Assembly (NCBI GenBank): GCA_050949705.1 | Contig: JBMNGG010000004.1 | Span: 62,001-126,000, forward strand | Reading direction: 5' to 3' | Length of the DNA stretch: 64,000 nucleotides | Source: JBMNGG01 sp050949705 | Lineage (GTDB): Bacteria; Bacillota; Thermosediminibacteria; Thermosediminibacterales; Tepidanaerobacteraceae | Part shown: positions 33,018-41,080 of the stretch, in pieces | Layout of the letters: every line of letters starts with the position of its first letter | Numbering within the stretch: position 1 is the stretch's first letter | Translations under genes and position numbers: made by a program | The notes under the pieces: model-generated | Database searches by the model: none | Told to the model about the DNA's origin: nothing | Seen by the model: the letters and a program-made list of their open reading frames with translations, nothing else

Positions 33018-35411
33018 ATGAATAGTAGAGTTAAGAGGTTATATGAAAGACTCAGAGTGGATAAATTTCCCATTGTGTCGGAAAAAGCAGGTTTAATTAT
33101 GGACTCTTATATACAAAATGAGGGGTTACCGACAATTGTAAGGCGCGCTATTGCCACAGCACATTACTTAGATAACAAGACAATTTATATTGAAGATGAT
33201 GAATTAATTGTTGGTAACATAGCTTGTGAACCAATGGGAATGGAGGCAGGTTCTTTAGGACCTGCATGGCCGGATGAAGATTTGGATGACTTATTAAAAG
33301 GCAATTTGACTATGACAGATGAGGACAGAACAAAATTAAGAGAAATGGATTCCTATTGGATTGGGAAAAGCAGAACTCTTGATGAAAGGCAAGGGCAGTT
33401 TTATGATGATGAACGGATGTGGCCTTTTATTAGATCGGGATTACTATGCCCGCCTTGGCAGCGTAAAGATCAAGGACGCGGACAGGGCTCAGCTGGTGTA
33501 GGCTGGGGTTTAGGTAATGGTCTTAGCCTCGTGGTTCCAGACTATGCAAAGGTAGTTCATGAAGGATTAAACAAAGTAATTAATGATGCAAAAGAAGAAC
33601 TAAGGAATATCCGTTACCATGACGTTGAAAGCATCCATAAAGCTGACTTTTTGAGAGCTACAATAATCGCCTTTGAGGCTATTATCCGCATAGCAGAGAG
33701 ATATGCCGATCTTGCTGAAGAAATGGCTAAAAAAGAAGAGGTCCAAGTACGCCGTGAGGAATTAGAAAAAATCGCAGAAATTTGCCGTTGGGTTCCTGCA
33801 AATCCAGCTAGAACCTTCCACGAAGGAATACAATCATTCTGGTTCTATTGGATAATGATTGCTAGTGGCACAGCACCAGGTGGAAGATTTGATCAATTCA
33901 TGTATCCTCTATATAAAAAGGATATTGAAGAAGGTCGTATTACCGATGAAGGAGTTCTCGAATTAATTGAGTGTCTCAGAATAAAAATATCAGAATTAAA
34001 TTTTGTTGGTGGCGGAAAAAATCAGCGTGAAAAATGGGCCGGAATGGCCAGATGGCATAACTTTATAATCGGTGGAGTAAAACCTGATGGCAGTGATGCA
34101 ACAAATGAGCTTTCCTACCTGATTCTTGAGTCAGCAAAAGATTGCCGAGTTCCTCACTTCACTATTACAGTAAGAGTTCATGAAAATACGCCAGAAGACC
34201 TTATGTTAAAGGCACTGGAAGTTGTAAAGACAGGAATAGGAATGCCTGCTTTTATTGGTGATGATGCTTATATCGGTTTCTTGACAGGTAATGGAGTCCC
34301 ACTAGAAGAAGCGAGAGATTACGCTATAGCCGGATGTTTAGATGTAAACCTGCCAGGAAAATCCAGAATCAATGCATTCGGTATGTTTATTGTTCCATTA
34401 GTTTTAGAGATTACCATAAACAATGGTGTTCTTCCCCGCACTGGTGAACAGTTAGGGCCTAAAACTGGTGAATTTAAGGATTTTAAGAGCTATGAGGAGT
34501 TTTATGAGGCGTTTAAAATACAATTCAAACACTTTATAGGGATGGTCAGTGAAGAGCACAATATCTTGCTCCAGGCACAGAAAGAGCTGTTCCCAGATGT
34601 TGTCCATGCTGCTTTGATGCACGAAGGTATTAAAGTAGGTAAAGATGCCCTTAATCGTAAGATGCCTTTTGAAAATGGCTCTAAAGTAAATGTTGTGGGA
34701 ATGGTAAATGTAGCTGATTCCTTAGCCGCAATTAAAAAGGTGGTCTTTGATGATAAAAAAGCAACTCTTGGTGAATTAAAGGCTGCTCTAGATGCTAACT
34801 GGGAAGGCTATGAGGAGCTTCATAAGCTGTGCTTAGATGCTCCTAAATTTGGCAATGGCATTGAATATGTTGATTCGATTGCAAATGATATATACCAGTA
34901 TTTCATAGAGACTACACATTCCTTTACATCAATTTTTGACTCCAGAGTTTTGCCAACTGCTATTTCCATTACTGCTCACGCTCCTGGAGGGAGAATAACA
35001 GGTGCTACCCCGGATGGCCGTTATGCAGGTGAAACTTTTGCAGACGGATCCCTTTCCCCTGCACAAGGACGCGATAAAAACGGTCCCACTGCTGTAATAA
35101 AAAGTGCTATGGCAGTAAATCAAACACCCCTTGGAGCCACCTTATTAAACATGAAGATTCATCCTTCTGCCTTAAATACTACAGATGATATGAGGAAATT
35201 AGCTTCTTTAATCAAAATATATTTTAAAAACGGTGGCAAACATATTCAATTTAATGTAGTAGATAAAGCAACGCTGCTTGATGCACAGAAACATCCAGAA
35301 AAACACAGGGATCTAATTGTTAGGGTGGCAGGTTATAGCACATATTTTACAATGTTAACTCCTGAAGTACAAAATGAAATAATTGCCAGAAGTGAACACG
35401 AAGTTCTATAA
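33018..35411 (+). CDS. Glycyl radical enzyme 2, reaction unknown
   Basis: A 797-residue paralogue of the enzyme at 20263. The radical site is Gly772 (RVAGYSTYF) and the thiyl cysteine Cys440 (AGCLDVNLPGKS). It shares with its paralogue the CLD motif, the RSGxxxPPW segment near residue 140, and a Gly-rich stretch (GRGQGSAGVGWGLGNGLS). Conserved GGRFDQFMYPLYKKDI and KNGGKHIQFNVVD segments are usual in the superfamily. RBS AGAGGAGG is strong. It lies 130 bases after its activase. The two enzymes may act on two steps or two related substrates, or form a heteromer; sequence does not decide. Confidence 0.9.
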   Translation: MNSRVKRLYERLRVDKFPIVSEKAGLIMDSYIQNEGLPTIVRRAIATAHYLDNKTIYIEDDELIVGNIACEPMGMEAGSLGPAWPDEDLDDLLKGNLTMTDEDRTKLREMDSYWIGKSRTLDERQGQFYDDERMWPFIRSGLLCPPWQRKDQGRGQGSAGVGWGLGNGLSLVVPDYAKVVHEGLNKVINDAKEELRNIRYHDVESIHKADFLRATIIAFEAIIRIAERYADLAEEMAKKEEVQVRREELEKIAEICRWVPANPARTFHEGIQSFWFYWIMIASGTAPGGRFDQFMYPLYKKDIEEGRITDEGVLELIECLRIKISELNFVGGGKNQREKWAGMARWHNFIIGGVKPDGSDATNELSYLILESAKDCRVPHFTITVRVHENTPEDLMLKALEVVKTGIGMPAFIGDDAYIGFLTGNGVPLEEARDYAIAGCLDVNLPGKSRINAFGMFIVPLVLEITINNGVLPRTGEQLGPKTGEFKDFKSYEEFYEAFKIQFKHFIGMVSEEHNILLQAQKELFPDVVHAALMHEGIKVGKDALNRKMPFENGSKVNVVGMVNVADSLAAIKKVVFDDKKATLGELKAALDANWEGYEELHKLCLDAPKFGNGIEYVDSIANDIYQYFIETTHSFTSIFDSRVLPTAISITAHAPGGRITGATPDGRYAGETFADGSLSPAQGRDKNGPTAVIKSAMAVNQTPLGATLLNMKIHPSALNTTDDMRKLASLIKIYFKNGGKHIQFNVVDKATLLDAQKHPEKHRDLIVRVAGYSTYFTMLTPEVQNEIIARSEHEVL

Positions 35412-35433
35412 AACAAATACTTTTTAAGTTAAA

Positions 35434-35474
35434 TGTAAATCAGACGAATCTTGATTTTGTTCGTCTGATTTACA
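35434..35474 (+). terminator. Hairpin after glycyl radical enzyme 2
   Basis: TGTAAATCAGACGAA (35434-35448) pairs perfectly with TTCGTCTGATTTACA (35460-35474). There is no T run. Confidence 0.6.
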
Positions 35475-35858
35475 AACATTGAAGTTAAAGTATCATTTTA
35501 TATATTTACTATATTATGTTTTACTAATAACAGCATCTAAAGACTTTGAGGATCAAACGGTATAAATATTTGGAATAGGACGACTATTGAATATGCCAGA
35601 AGTATGTATTTATAACTGATTACACAAAGGCTGTTTTTAAGCGCCCTATTAAATTATTTGTTTTGTGAAGTACATTATTAGAAAGTGTTTTACAAATCTT
35701 TTTAAAGAGTATAAAATCAAACCTTTATCATGTTTTATTTTACAGTGCATGTAGATATTTAGAGTGTGTATATCATCTGGAAATTATAAAATCTGATTAC
35801 TATTTTGAAACGACTTTAAAAAGAGTGGTAAAACAGGTTCTTCAAAATTTAGAAAGAA
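35475..35858. other. Gene-free stretch upstream of the acyl-CoA ligase
   Basis: AT-rich sequence with no supportable gene. A plus frame is open from 35669 to 35923 but lacks a start codon and any recognisable motif, so I do not call it. Confidence 0.5.
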
Positions 35859-35874
35859 TGGCAATAACTTGGCT
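35859..35874 (+). promoter_or_regulatory. Possible sigma-54 promoter for the acyl-CoA ligase
   Basis: TGGCAATAACTTGGCT keeps GG and GC 10 bases apart but has G for the second T of TTGC. It is 66 bases before the ligase start. No good copy of the activator repeat was found upstream. Confidence 0.45.
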
Positions 35875-35939
35875 TATGAAAAAGTATTACTTATATGGGT
35901 GTAAGCTTTCTAGGTACTCATAGCGGGGGAGGTATTTAA

Positions 35940-37475
35940 ATGAATATATCAAGTATAATATCACAGAATGTTTCATTCTATTCACGCTGCAAAGCCATTA
36001 TTGCTAGTGAAGATGGAAGAACATATACCTGGGCGGAACTAGAAAAGAACATAAATAAACTAGGTAATGCTTTGTTGAATTTTGGTGTACGTCGAGGAGA
36101 GATAGTGGCAGTATATTTACCAAACTCACCTGAGGTAGTTCTAACTTATTTTGCTATTGCCAGAATAGGGGCAATTTTTTTACCAATTAATATTCATCTA
36201 AAGACCAATGAAATATCCCATATACTTAATAATTCAAGATCACATTTTTTAATAGGTTCTTCTGTAGAAATTAAAGACAGAGTAATTAACCAACGGTTTT
36301 TATTTCCGCATTTGAGAAAAGTGATTACAGTGGGTGATTATGTTGATGGATGTGCTGATTTCTATTCTCTAATGGAGGCAGGTTCAAGTGAACTAGAGAC
36401 TTATGATTGTGCGGAAGATGAACCATGTGCACTAGTTTATACATCTGGGACAACCGGCAAACCAAAGGGTGCAATACTAAGCCACGGCAATATTCTTTCT
36501 ATTGGAGCAATTGATGCAGAATTACTACATATTAATGATCAGGATTTATTGCTGACTGCTACACCCTACTGCCACATATTTTTTGTTCAAACTATAGTTG
36601 CCCCTTTCATTAAAGGTGCTGGAATTATCACCATGAACCGCTTTAGTCCGGAGAAAAGTCTTGAAATAATTTCTCGATACAAAGTTACTCATTATTGCGG
36701 TGTTCCAACCATGTACGTGTATATGTTAAATAGGTTTAATAGAAACAAATATGACCTTAAATCATGGCGGGTTGCCCAAACAGCAGGTGCTTCAATGCCG
36801 GCAAAATATATTAGACAGATAGAAGAAAAGTTCGGTGTCAATATCTGTGAGACCTATGGCACTACTGAAACTAGCTCATGTATTACTTATAATAGAATAG
36901 GCCATGGTAAGGTAGGTTCAGTTGGACGGGTAGCACGGGGTATACAAATAAAGGTAGTAGACAATACAGGCAGAGAAATGCCTGCGGATAAAGTAGGTGA
37001 AATATTGGTTAAGAGCCCGGGGATGTTTTTGGGATACTGGGAGATGCCTGAAGCAACTAAGGCAGCTTTTAACGATGGTTGGTACCGAACGGGAGACTTA
37101 GGGATATACGATAAAGATGGTTATTTTTATATTGTAGGTCGGAAAAATGAGTTAATTATTAGTGGTGGATATAATATTTTCCCTAAAGAAGTAGAGGATG
37201 TAATTCATAGTCACCCCAAAGTGGCTGAAGCAGCTGTTGTAGGTGTTGAAAATCCTGAACTAAATGAAGTACCTAAAGCCTTTGTCGTAATGAAGCCTGG
37301 AGAACATATGACAGAAGAGGAGTTAATTCATTTTTGCAAGGGGGAATTGGCTGATTATAAAGTCCCCCTATATGTGGAGTTTATACAAGAACTCCCTAAA
37401 ACTTCTACTGGAAAGATATTAAAGGCTTTATTACAAAAAAAGCCGGTTTTTAATCAAGTTTGTTCTAAAATATAA
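35940..37475 (+). CDS. AMP-forming acyl-CoA synthetase (long-chain/aryl type)
   Basis: A 511-residue adenylate-forming ligase that makes an acyl-CoA from a carboxylate, ATP and CoA. Motifs in order: P-loop YTSGTTGKPKGAILSH near 166, ETYGTTETSS near 304, the hinge GWYRTGDLG near 380, GRKNELIISGGYNIFPKEVED near 400 and the catalytic lysine in PKTSTGKILKALL near 490. RBS GGGGGAGG. It would provide an ATP-driven route to activate the same acids the CoA-transferases handle. Substrate range is open; residues of the acyl pocket were not analysed. Confidence 0.92.
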   Translation: MNISSIISQNVSFYSRCKAIIASEDGRTYTWAELEKNINKLGNALLNFGVRRGEIVAVYLPNSPEVVLTYFAIARIGAIFLPINIHLKTNEISHILNNSRSHFLIGSSVEIKDRVINQRFLFPHLRKVITVGDYVDGCADFYSLMEAGSSELETYDCAEDEPCALVYTSGTTGKPKGAILSHGNILSIGAIDAELLHINDQDLLLTATPYCHIFFVQTIVAPFIKGAGIITMNRFSPEKSLEIISRYKVTHYCGVPTMYVYMLNRFNRNKYDLKSWRVAQTAGASMPAKYIRQIEEKFGVNICETYGTTETSSCITYNRIGHGKVGSVGRVARGIQIKVVDNTGREMPADKVGEILVKSPGMFLGYWEMPEATKAAFNDGWYRTGDLGIYDKDGYFYIVGRKNELIISGGYNIFPKEVEDVIHSHPKVAEAAVVGVENPELNEVPKAFVVMKPGEHMTEEELIHFCKGELADYKVPLYVEFIQELPKTSTGKILKALLQKKPVFNQVCSKI

Positions 37476-37504
37476 ATTATTGGAATGGGCAAGGTTGTGG
37501 TATT

Positions 37505-38884
37505 ATAATAAAGGATAAAAAGTTTTATAAAAAATTAACCATTATAGCAGTTCCTGTTATTTTACAACAACTTATAAATATAAGTACAAATCTAACAGAT
37601 ACAATTATGCTTGGTTCATTTGGAGAGACACAATTATCAGCCTCTTCCCTTGCTAACCAATACTACTTTATTTTTTACATTTTTTGTATGGGCCTTGGTG
37701 GAGGTACTGCTGTAATGACGGCACAGTATTGGGGGGAAAATGATACTGAGAGCATTAAAAAAACAACAACCCTGATGTTGAGGATTTGTTTTTTGGTCGC
37801 TACAGGTTTTATGATATTGACCATTCTTTTTCCTAGGGAAATTATGAGTATATATACCAAAGATAATACGGTAATTAGTTCGGGAGTAGAATATTTTAGA
37901 TATTTGTCTTTGGTTTTTATTTTTCATGGATTAGCATTGACAATGACAATTGTTTTACGTTCTGTAGGAACCGTAAAAATGCCCTTGTTCGCATCTATAT
38001 TCTCCTTTGGTTTAAATGTTTTTTTAAACTGGGTATTCATATTTGGGAAGCTAGGAATGCCGAGAATGGAGATTGGTGGTGCTGCGATAGGTACGCTACT
38101 GGCGAGGATAAGTGAGTTTGCAATAATTTTTACTTATTTATTTTTCTTTGATAAAAAAATAAACTACAAATTCAAAGATTTAATAAAAGAACAGGCAGTC
38201 AATTTTAGCGAATTCTTTACAGTAGCAATGCCAGTAATAGTTAGTGACTTGATACTTGTTTTTGGCAATAACGCTCTGGCTATGATAATGGCAAGAATGG
38301 GCAAAGAAATGGTTGCTGCCAATGCCATAACCACGGTTATAGTTCAATTAAGTACGGTTTTTATTAGGGGAATATCCGGCGCTAGTGGTGTAATAATTGG
38401 AAATACAGTAGGGAGAAAAGAAATAGACAAAGCCCAACAACAGGGTCAAGAGGTGCTAATAATGAGTATTATAATAGGGATTATTGCCAGTGTAGTAATA
38501 AAGATTATAAATCCGTTTTTAATTAAATTCTATAATATAATGCCCGAAACTAAAGATATCACAGAGTCGTTATTAGACACTATTTCATATATGATAATTT
38601 TTCAGTCTATTTCTTCTGTAATGACCAAAGGAGTTCTTAGAGGTGGAGGTGATACTAAATTTCTGATGGTGGCCGATGTGTTTTTTTTATGGGCTGCATC
38701 AGTGCCATTAGGTTATTGTGCCGGTCTAGTGTGGAAATGGCAACCTGCAGCAGTTTATTTTTGCCTCAAAATTGATCTTATTATCAAAAGTATTTGGTGC
38801 ATATATCGTTTAAAAAGTAAAAACTGGATAAGAATTGTTAAGAGACTTGATGTGGATGATACAAATTTAAATTATAATGTGTAA
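37505..38884 (+). CDS. MATE family efflux transporter, non-canonical start
   Basis: A membrane protein of 12 expected segments in two homologous halves. Family landmarks lie in LINISTNLTDTIMLGSFGE near the N-terminus, GTAVMTAQYWGENDTE and, in the second half, GASGVIIGNTVGRKEID. The first ATG is at 37607, inside the first helix, but the frame upstream (IIKDKKFYKKLTIIAVPVIL) is clearly the normal MATE N-terminus. It has no ATG, GTG or TTG; ATA at 37505 or 37508, or ATT 37502, stands where ATG is expected. So the gene either uses a rare start or has lost its start by mutation. From 37505 it has 459 residues, the family norm. MATE proteins export drugs or metabolites with Na+ or H+. Confidence 0.78.
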   Translation: MIKDKKFYKKLTIIAVPVILQQLINISTNLTDTIMLGSFGETQLSASSLANQYYFIFYIFCMGLGGGTAVMTAQYWGENDTESIKKTTTLMLRICFLVATGFMILTILFPREIMSIYTKDNTVISSGVEYFRYLSLVFIFHGLALTMTIVLRSVGTVKMPLFASIFSFGLNVFLNWVFIFGKLGMPRMEIGGAAIGTLLARISEFAIIFTYLFFFDKKINYKFKDLIKEQAVNFSEFFTVAMPVIVSDLILVFGNNALAMIMARMGKEMVAANAITTVIVQLSTVFIRGISGASGVIIGNTVGRKEIDKAQQQGQEVLIMSIIIGIIASVVIKIINPFLIKFYNIMPETKDITESLLDTISYMIIFQSISSVMTKGVLRGGGDTKFLMVADVFFLWAASVPLGYCAGLVWKWQPAAVYFCLKIDLIIKSIWCIYRLKSKNWIRIVKRLDVDDTNLNYNV

Positions 38885-38957
38885 AAGCGATCTTAAGAAG
38901 TTTACATATTTGAGCATTTCATTTGACAAGATTTTAATAGTATATACTATATCTTAG

Positions 38958-38991
38958 GCGGATAGGCTAAAGTAGAGCATCCGCTCTTTTT
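38958..38991 (+). terminator. Terminator after the MATE gene
   Basis: GCGGAT (38958-38963) pairs with ATCCGC (38979-38984), or AGAGC (38974-38978) with GCTCT (38983-38987); TCTTTTT follows. Confidence 0.6.
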
Positions 38992-39141
38992 ATATTTGTT
39001 TTAAATTAAACTTAAGTTTATCTAATTGTGTTAGTAAAAAAACTAATAAATATTGTTTTTCAATTTAGCTTTTCTAGAAAGTGAAAATTGTTAGCTTAAA
39101 ATCTTTCTGACATGGCTTTATAATTGTACCAGGATACTCAA

Positions 39142-39555
39142 TTAATCTTGAAACTTAATATCTGATAGGTCATAGGTGAATTCTACAAGCCGAAAGTTCA
39201 TAAATATTGGTGCATTACATCTTATAGCCAGAGCTATAGCATCACTAGGTCTGGAGTCCAGCACTATAGATCGGTTATTTTGCTTTATATGTATTTCTGC
39301 ATAATAAGTATTGTATCTGATATCAGTAATTACTACTTTTTCCAAAGTTCCACCGAGTTTTTCTATAGTCGTCTTTAGAAGATCTGGAGTTATTGGTCGT
39401 GGCGGTTTTACTCCCTGAATAGGCAAGACTATGTTTTGGGCTTCCAATGGTCCAATCATTATTGGAAGTACTTTTGTTTCTTCATTATCCACTAAAAGCA
39501 CTGTAAGGTTTCCACTTACATCTACAGTAACGGTTTTAACCTTTAATTCAATCAT
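39142..39555 (-). CDS. Bifunctional nuclease family protein (DUF151)
   Basis: A 137-residue protein of the DUF151 fold. Characteristic segments are LPIMIGPLEAQNI near residue 30 and the DSRPSDAIALAIR stretch near 100. Some family members have DNase/RNase activity, but the role in Clostridia is unknown. Its ATG follows a GAGGTGAT site on the minus strand. It stands alone between the MATE gene and an intergenic repeat pair. Confidence 0.9.
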   Translation of the reverse strand: MIELKVKTVTVDVSGNLTVLLVDNEETKVLPIMIGPLEAQNIVLPIQGVKPPRPITPDLLKTTIEKLGGTLEKVVITDIRYNTYYAEIHIKQNNRSIVLDSRPSDAIALAIRCNAPIFMNFRLVEFTYDLSDIKFQD

Positions 39556-39720
39556 TTTATCACCTCGATTTTAAAAAAATGATAGCATGCTTTCTATAAC
39601 CTTATTATATCATACTTGTAAGGTTCGGTGGAAACCCTTAACAATCAAAGGGAGTAGTAGCTTATATGAAAAGTCCTTTTAAATTTAAACTTTTAAAAGC
39701 CTAATCGAGTGTCGGAAAGT

Positions 39721-39752
39721 GAATAAAAAAGAACCGTCCCCGAATATTCAAA
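39721..39752. repeat. 32-base direct repeat, copy 1
   Basis: Starts GAATAAAAAAGAACCGTCCC and continues CGAATATTCAAA. An identical copy begins at 39772. The core is GGGGACGGTTC on the other strand. Confidence 0.9.
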
Positions 39753-39771
39753 TATTCAGAGGGTGAAAAAT

Positions 39772-39803
39772 GAATAAAAAAGAACCGTCCCCGAATATTC
39801 AAA
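39772..39803. repeat. 32-base direct repeat, copy 2
   Basis: Identical to 39721-39752, separated by 19 bases. A degenerate copy in the opposite orientation is at 7625-7647. Confidence 0.9.
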
Positions 39804-39900
39804 AATATGGTATAATAATTGTCAGATAAAATATGTAAGGAAACTTTAAGCAATGCTGTGCACTTTTTAAAAAAGTTTTTTAATATTTGGAGGTGAAGCA

Positions 39901-40467
39901 ATGGATTTGGAACTGGTAAGAGAAAATGTTTCTAAAGCTGTAGAAGAATTATTGGCAGTTGCACCAGTAAAACCAGGACAAATTCTAGTTGTTGGTTGTA
40001 GCACTAGTGAAATAGCCGGAGGAAGGATAGGGAAGTCTTCAAGTATGGAAATTGCTGATGCAGTTGTTAAAGGGATTTTCAATGTTATACCAGAACATGA
40101 AGTGAGCTTGGCGGCTCAATGTTGTGAACATTTAAACCGTGCCTTAGTTGTTGAAGAAGAAGTGGCAGAAAGATATAATTTGGAAATTGTATCGGTAGTT
40201 CCGGTTATGAATGCGGGAGGTGCTTTTGCTGCGACAGTCCGGGAAAATATGAAAAACCCGGTAGTTGTAGAACATATAAAGGGACACTTTGGTCTTGATA
40301 TAGGTGATACATTAATTGGTATGCATATTAAACATGTGGCTGTTCCTGTTAGGCTTACACTCAATAAAATTGGACAGGCTCATCTTACGGCAGCACGATA
40401 TCGTCCAAAACTAATTGGTGGCGCTCGTGCGGTAATAGTAGAAAGCTTTGGAAAAAACCCATGTTAA
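39901..40467 (+). CDS. TIGR01440 (DUF436, YwlG-like) protein
   Basis: A 188-residue cytoplasmic protein conserved in Firmicutes. It has VVGCSTSEIAGGRIGKSSS near residue 30, QCCEHLNRALV near 75, GGAFA near 106 and the C-terminal TAARYRPKLIGGARA. Family function is unknown, and structural relatives resemble aminoglycoside 3'-N-acetyltransferase-type folds. The start follows TGGAGGTGA. It is a single gene. Confidence 0.92.
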   Translation: MDLELVRENVSKAVEELLAVAPVKPGQILVVGCSTSEIAGGRIGKSSSMEIADAVVKGIFNVIPEHEVSLAAQCCEHLNRALVVEEEVAERYNLEIVSVVPVMNAGGAFAATVRENMKNPVVVEHIKGHFGLDIGDTLIGMHIKHVAVPVRLTLNKIGQAHLTAARYRPKLIGGARAVIVESFGKNPC

Positions 40468-40481
40468 ATGGCACTAAAATC

Positions 40482-40500
40482 TAAAGCAGGTCTTGCTTTA
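40482..40500. terminator. Short hairpin between convergent genes
   Basis: TAAAGCA (40482-40488) pairs with TGCTTTA (40494-40500), between the TIGR01440 gene and the convergent phosphodiesterase gene. Confidence 0.4.
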
Positions 40501-40519
40501 CAAGTCTAGCATGAAACCT

Positions 40520-41065
40520 TCAAACCATTAGACTTTTAATAATTTCTCCGTTTTCTATATTTATTAAGCTGATGTTCGAATCCCTAAAAACGGCTATGGA
40601 AGGAATATCATCTTTGGGAAGGGCACAGGAGCCTGGGTTTAGTAGGACCAGCTCCTTTTTCTTTTCTAGTTTTTTAATATGGGTGTGACCGGTTATAAGA
40701 AGATCTATATTCCACTTTTTGCTAAGTGAAATCAGCTCCTCTTCACTAGCACTATGCCCATGGTTTATAAGAATTTGATAATTTCCGAGGGATAGCAGGG
40801 CATAAGGTGATTGAATTGGAACTGAGAGCATAACCTGGTCGATAGGAGCATCGCAATTTCCGGCAGCCGCAATAAAAGGAATCTCTAGCTTGTTTATGAC
40901 ATCAGCCAGTTCCTTTGGACTGTATCCTTCCGGAAGGGGGTTTCTCGGTCCATGATATAATATATCTCCTGCATGGATAATGAAGTCACAGGATCCAGTA
41001 ACTTGTAAGGATTTTTTAAAAGCTTCCAAACTTCCATGAGTATCACTTAGTATTGCAATATTCAT
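40520..41065 (-). CDS. yfcE: YfcE-type metallophosphodiesterase
   Basis: A 181-residue calcineurin-like phosphoesterase. Metal ligands are in SDTHGS (8-13), HAGDILYHGPRN (near 31), AAGNCDAP (near 67), NHGHS and TGHTHIKK (near 126). YfcE-type enzymes hydrolyse phosphodiesters with Mn2+. It lies 15 bases after the saccharopine dehydrogenase-like gene on the same strand, so the two form a transcription unit. Confidence 0.92.
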   Translation of the reverse strand: MNIAILSDTHGSLEAFKKSLQVTGSCDFIIHAGDILYHGPRNPLPEGYSPKELADVINKLEIPFIAAAGNCDAPIDQVMLSVPIQSPYALLSLGNYQILINHGHSASEEELISLSKKWNIDLLITGHTHIKKLEKKKELVLLNPGSCALPKDDIPSIAVFRDSNISLINIENGEIIKSLMV

Positions 41066-41080
41066 AGTTATACCTCCAAA

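Noticed and set aside
20263..35411. Naming the glycyl radical enzymes pyruvate formate-lyase or choline trimethylamine-lyase
   Set aside because: They lack the adjacent cysteine pair of pyruvate formate-lyase and the GCVEP motif of choline lyase, and no microcompartment genes are present.
35669..35923. 84-codon plus-strand open frame before the acyl-CoA ligase
   Set aside because: No start codon in frame, no family pattern, and it runs through the possible promoter at 35859.
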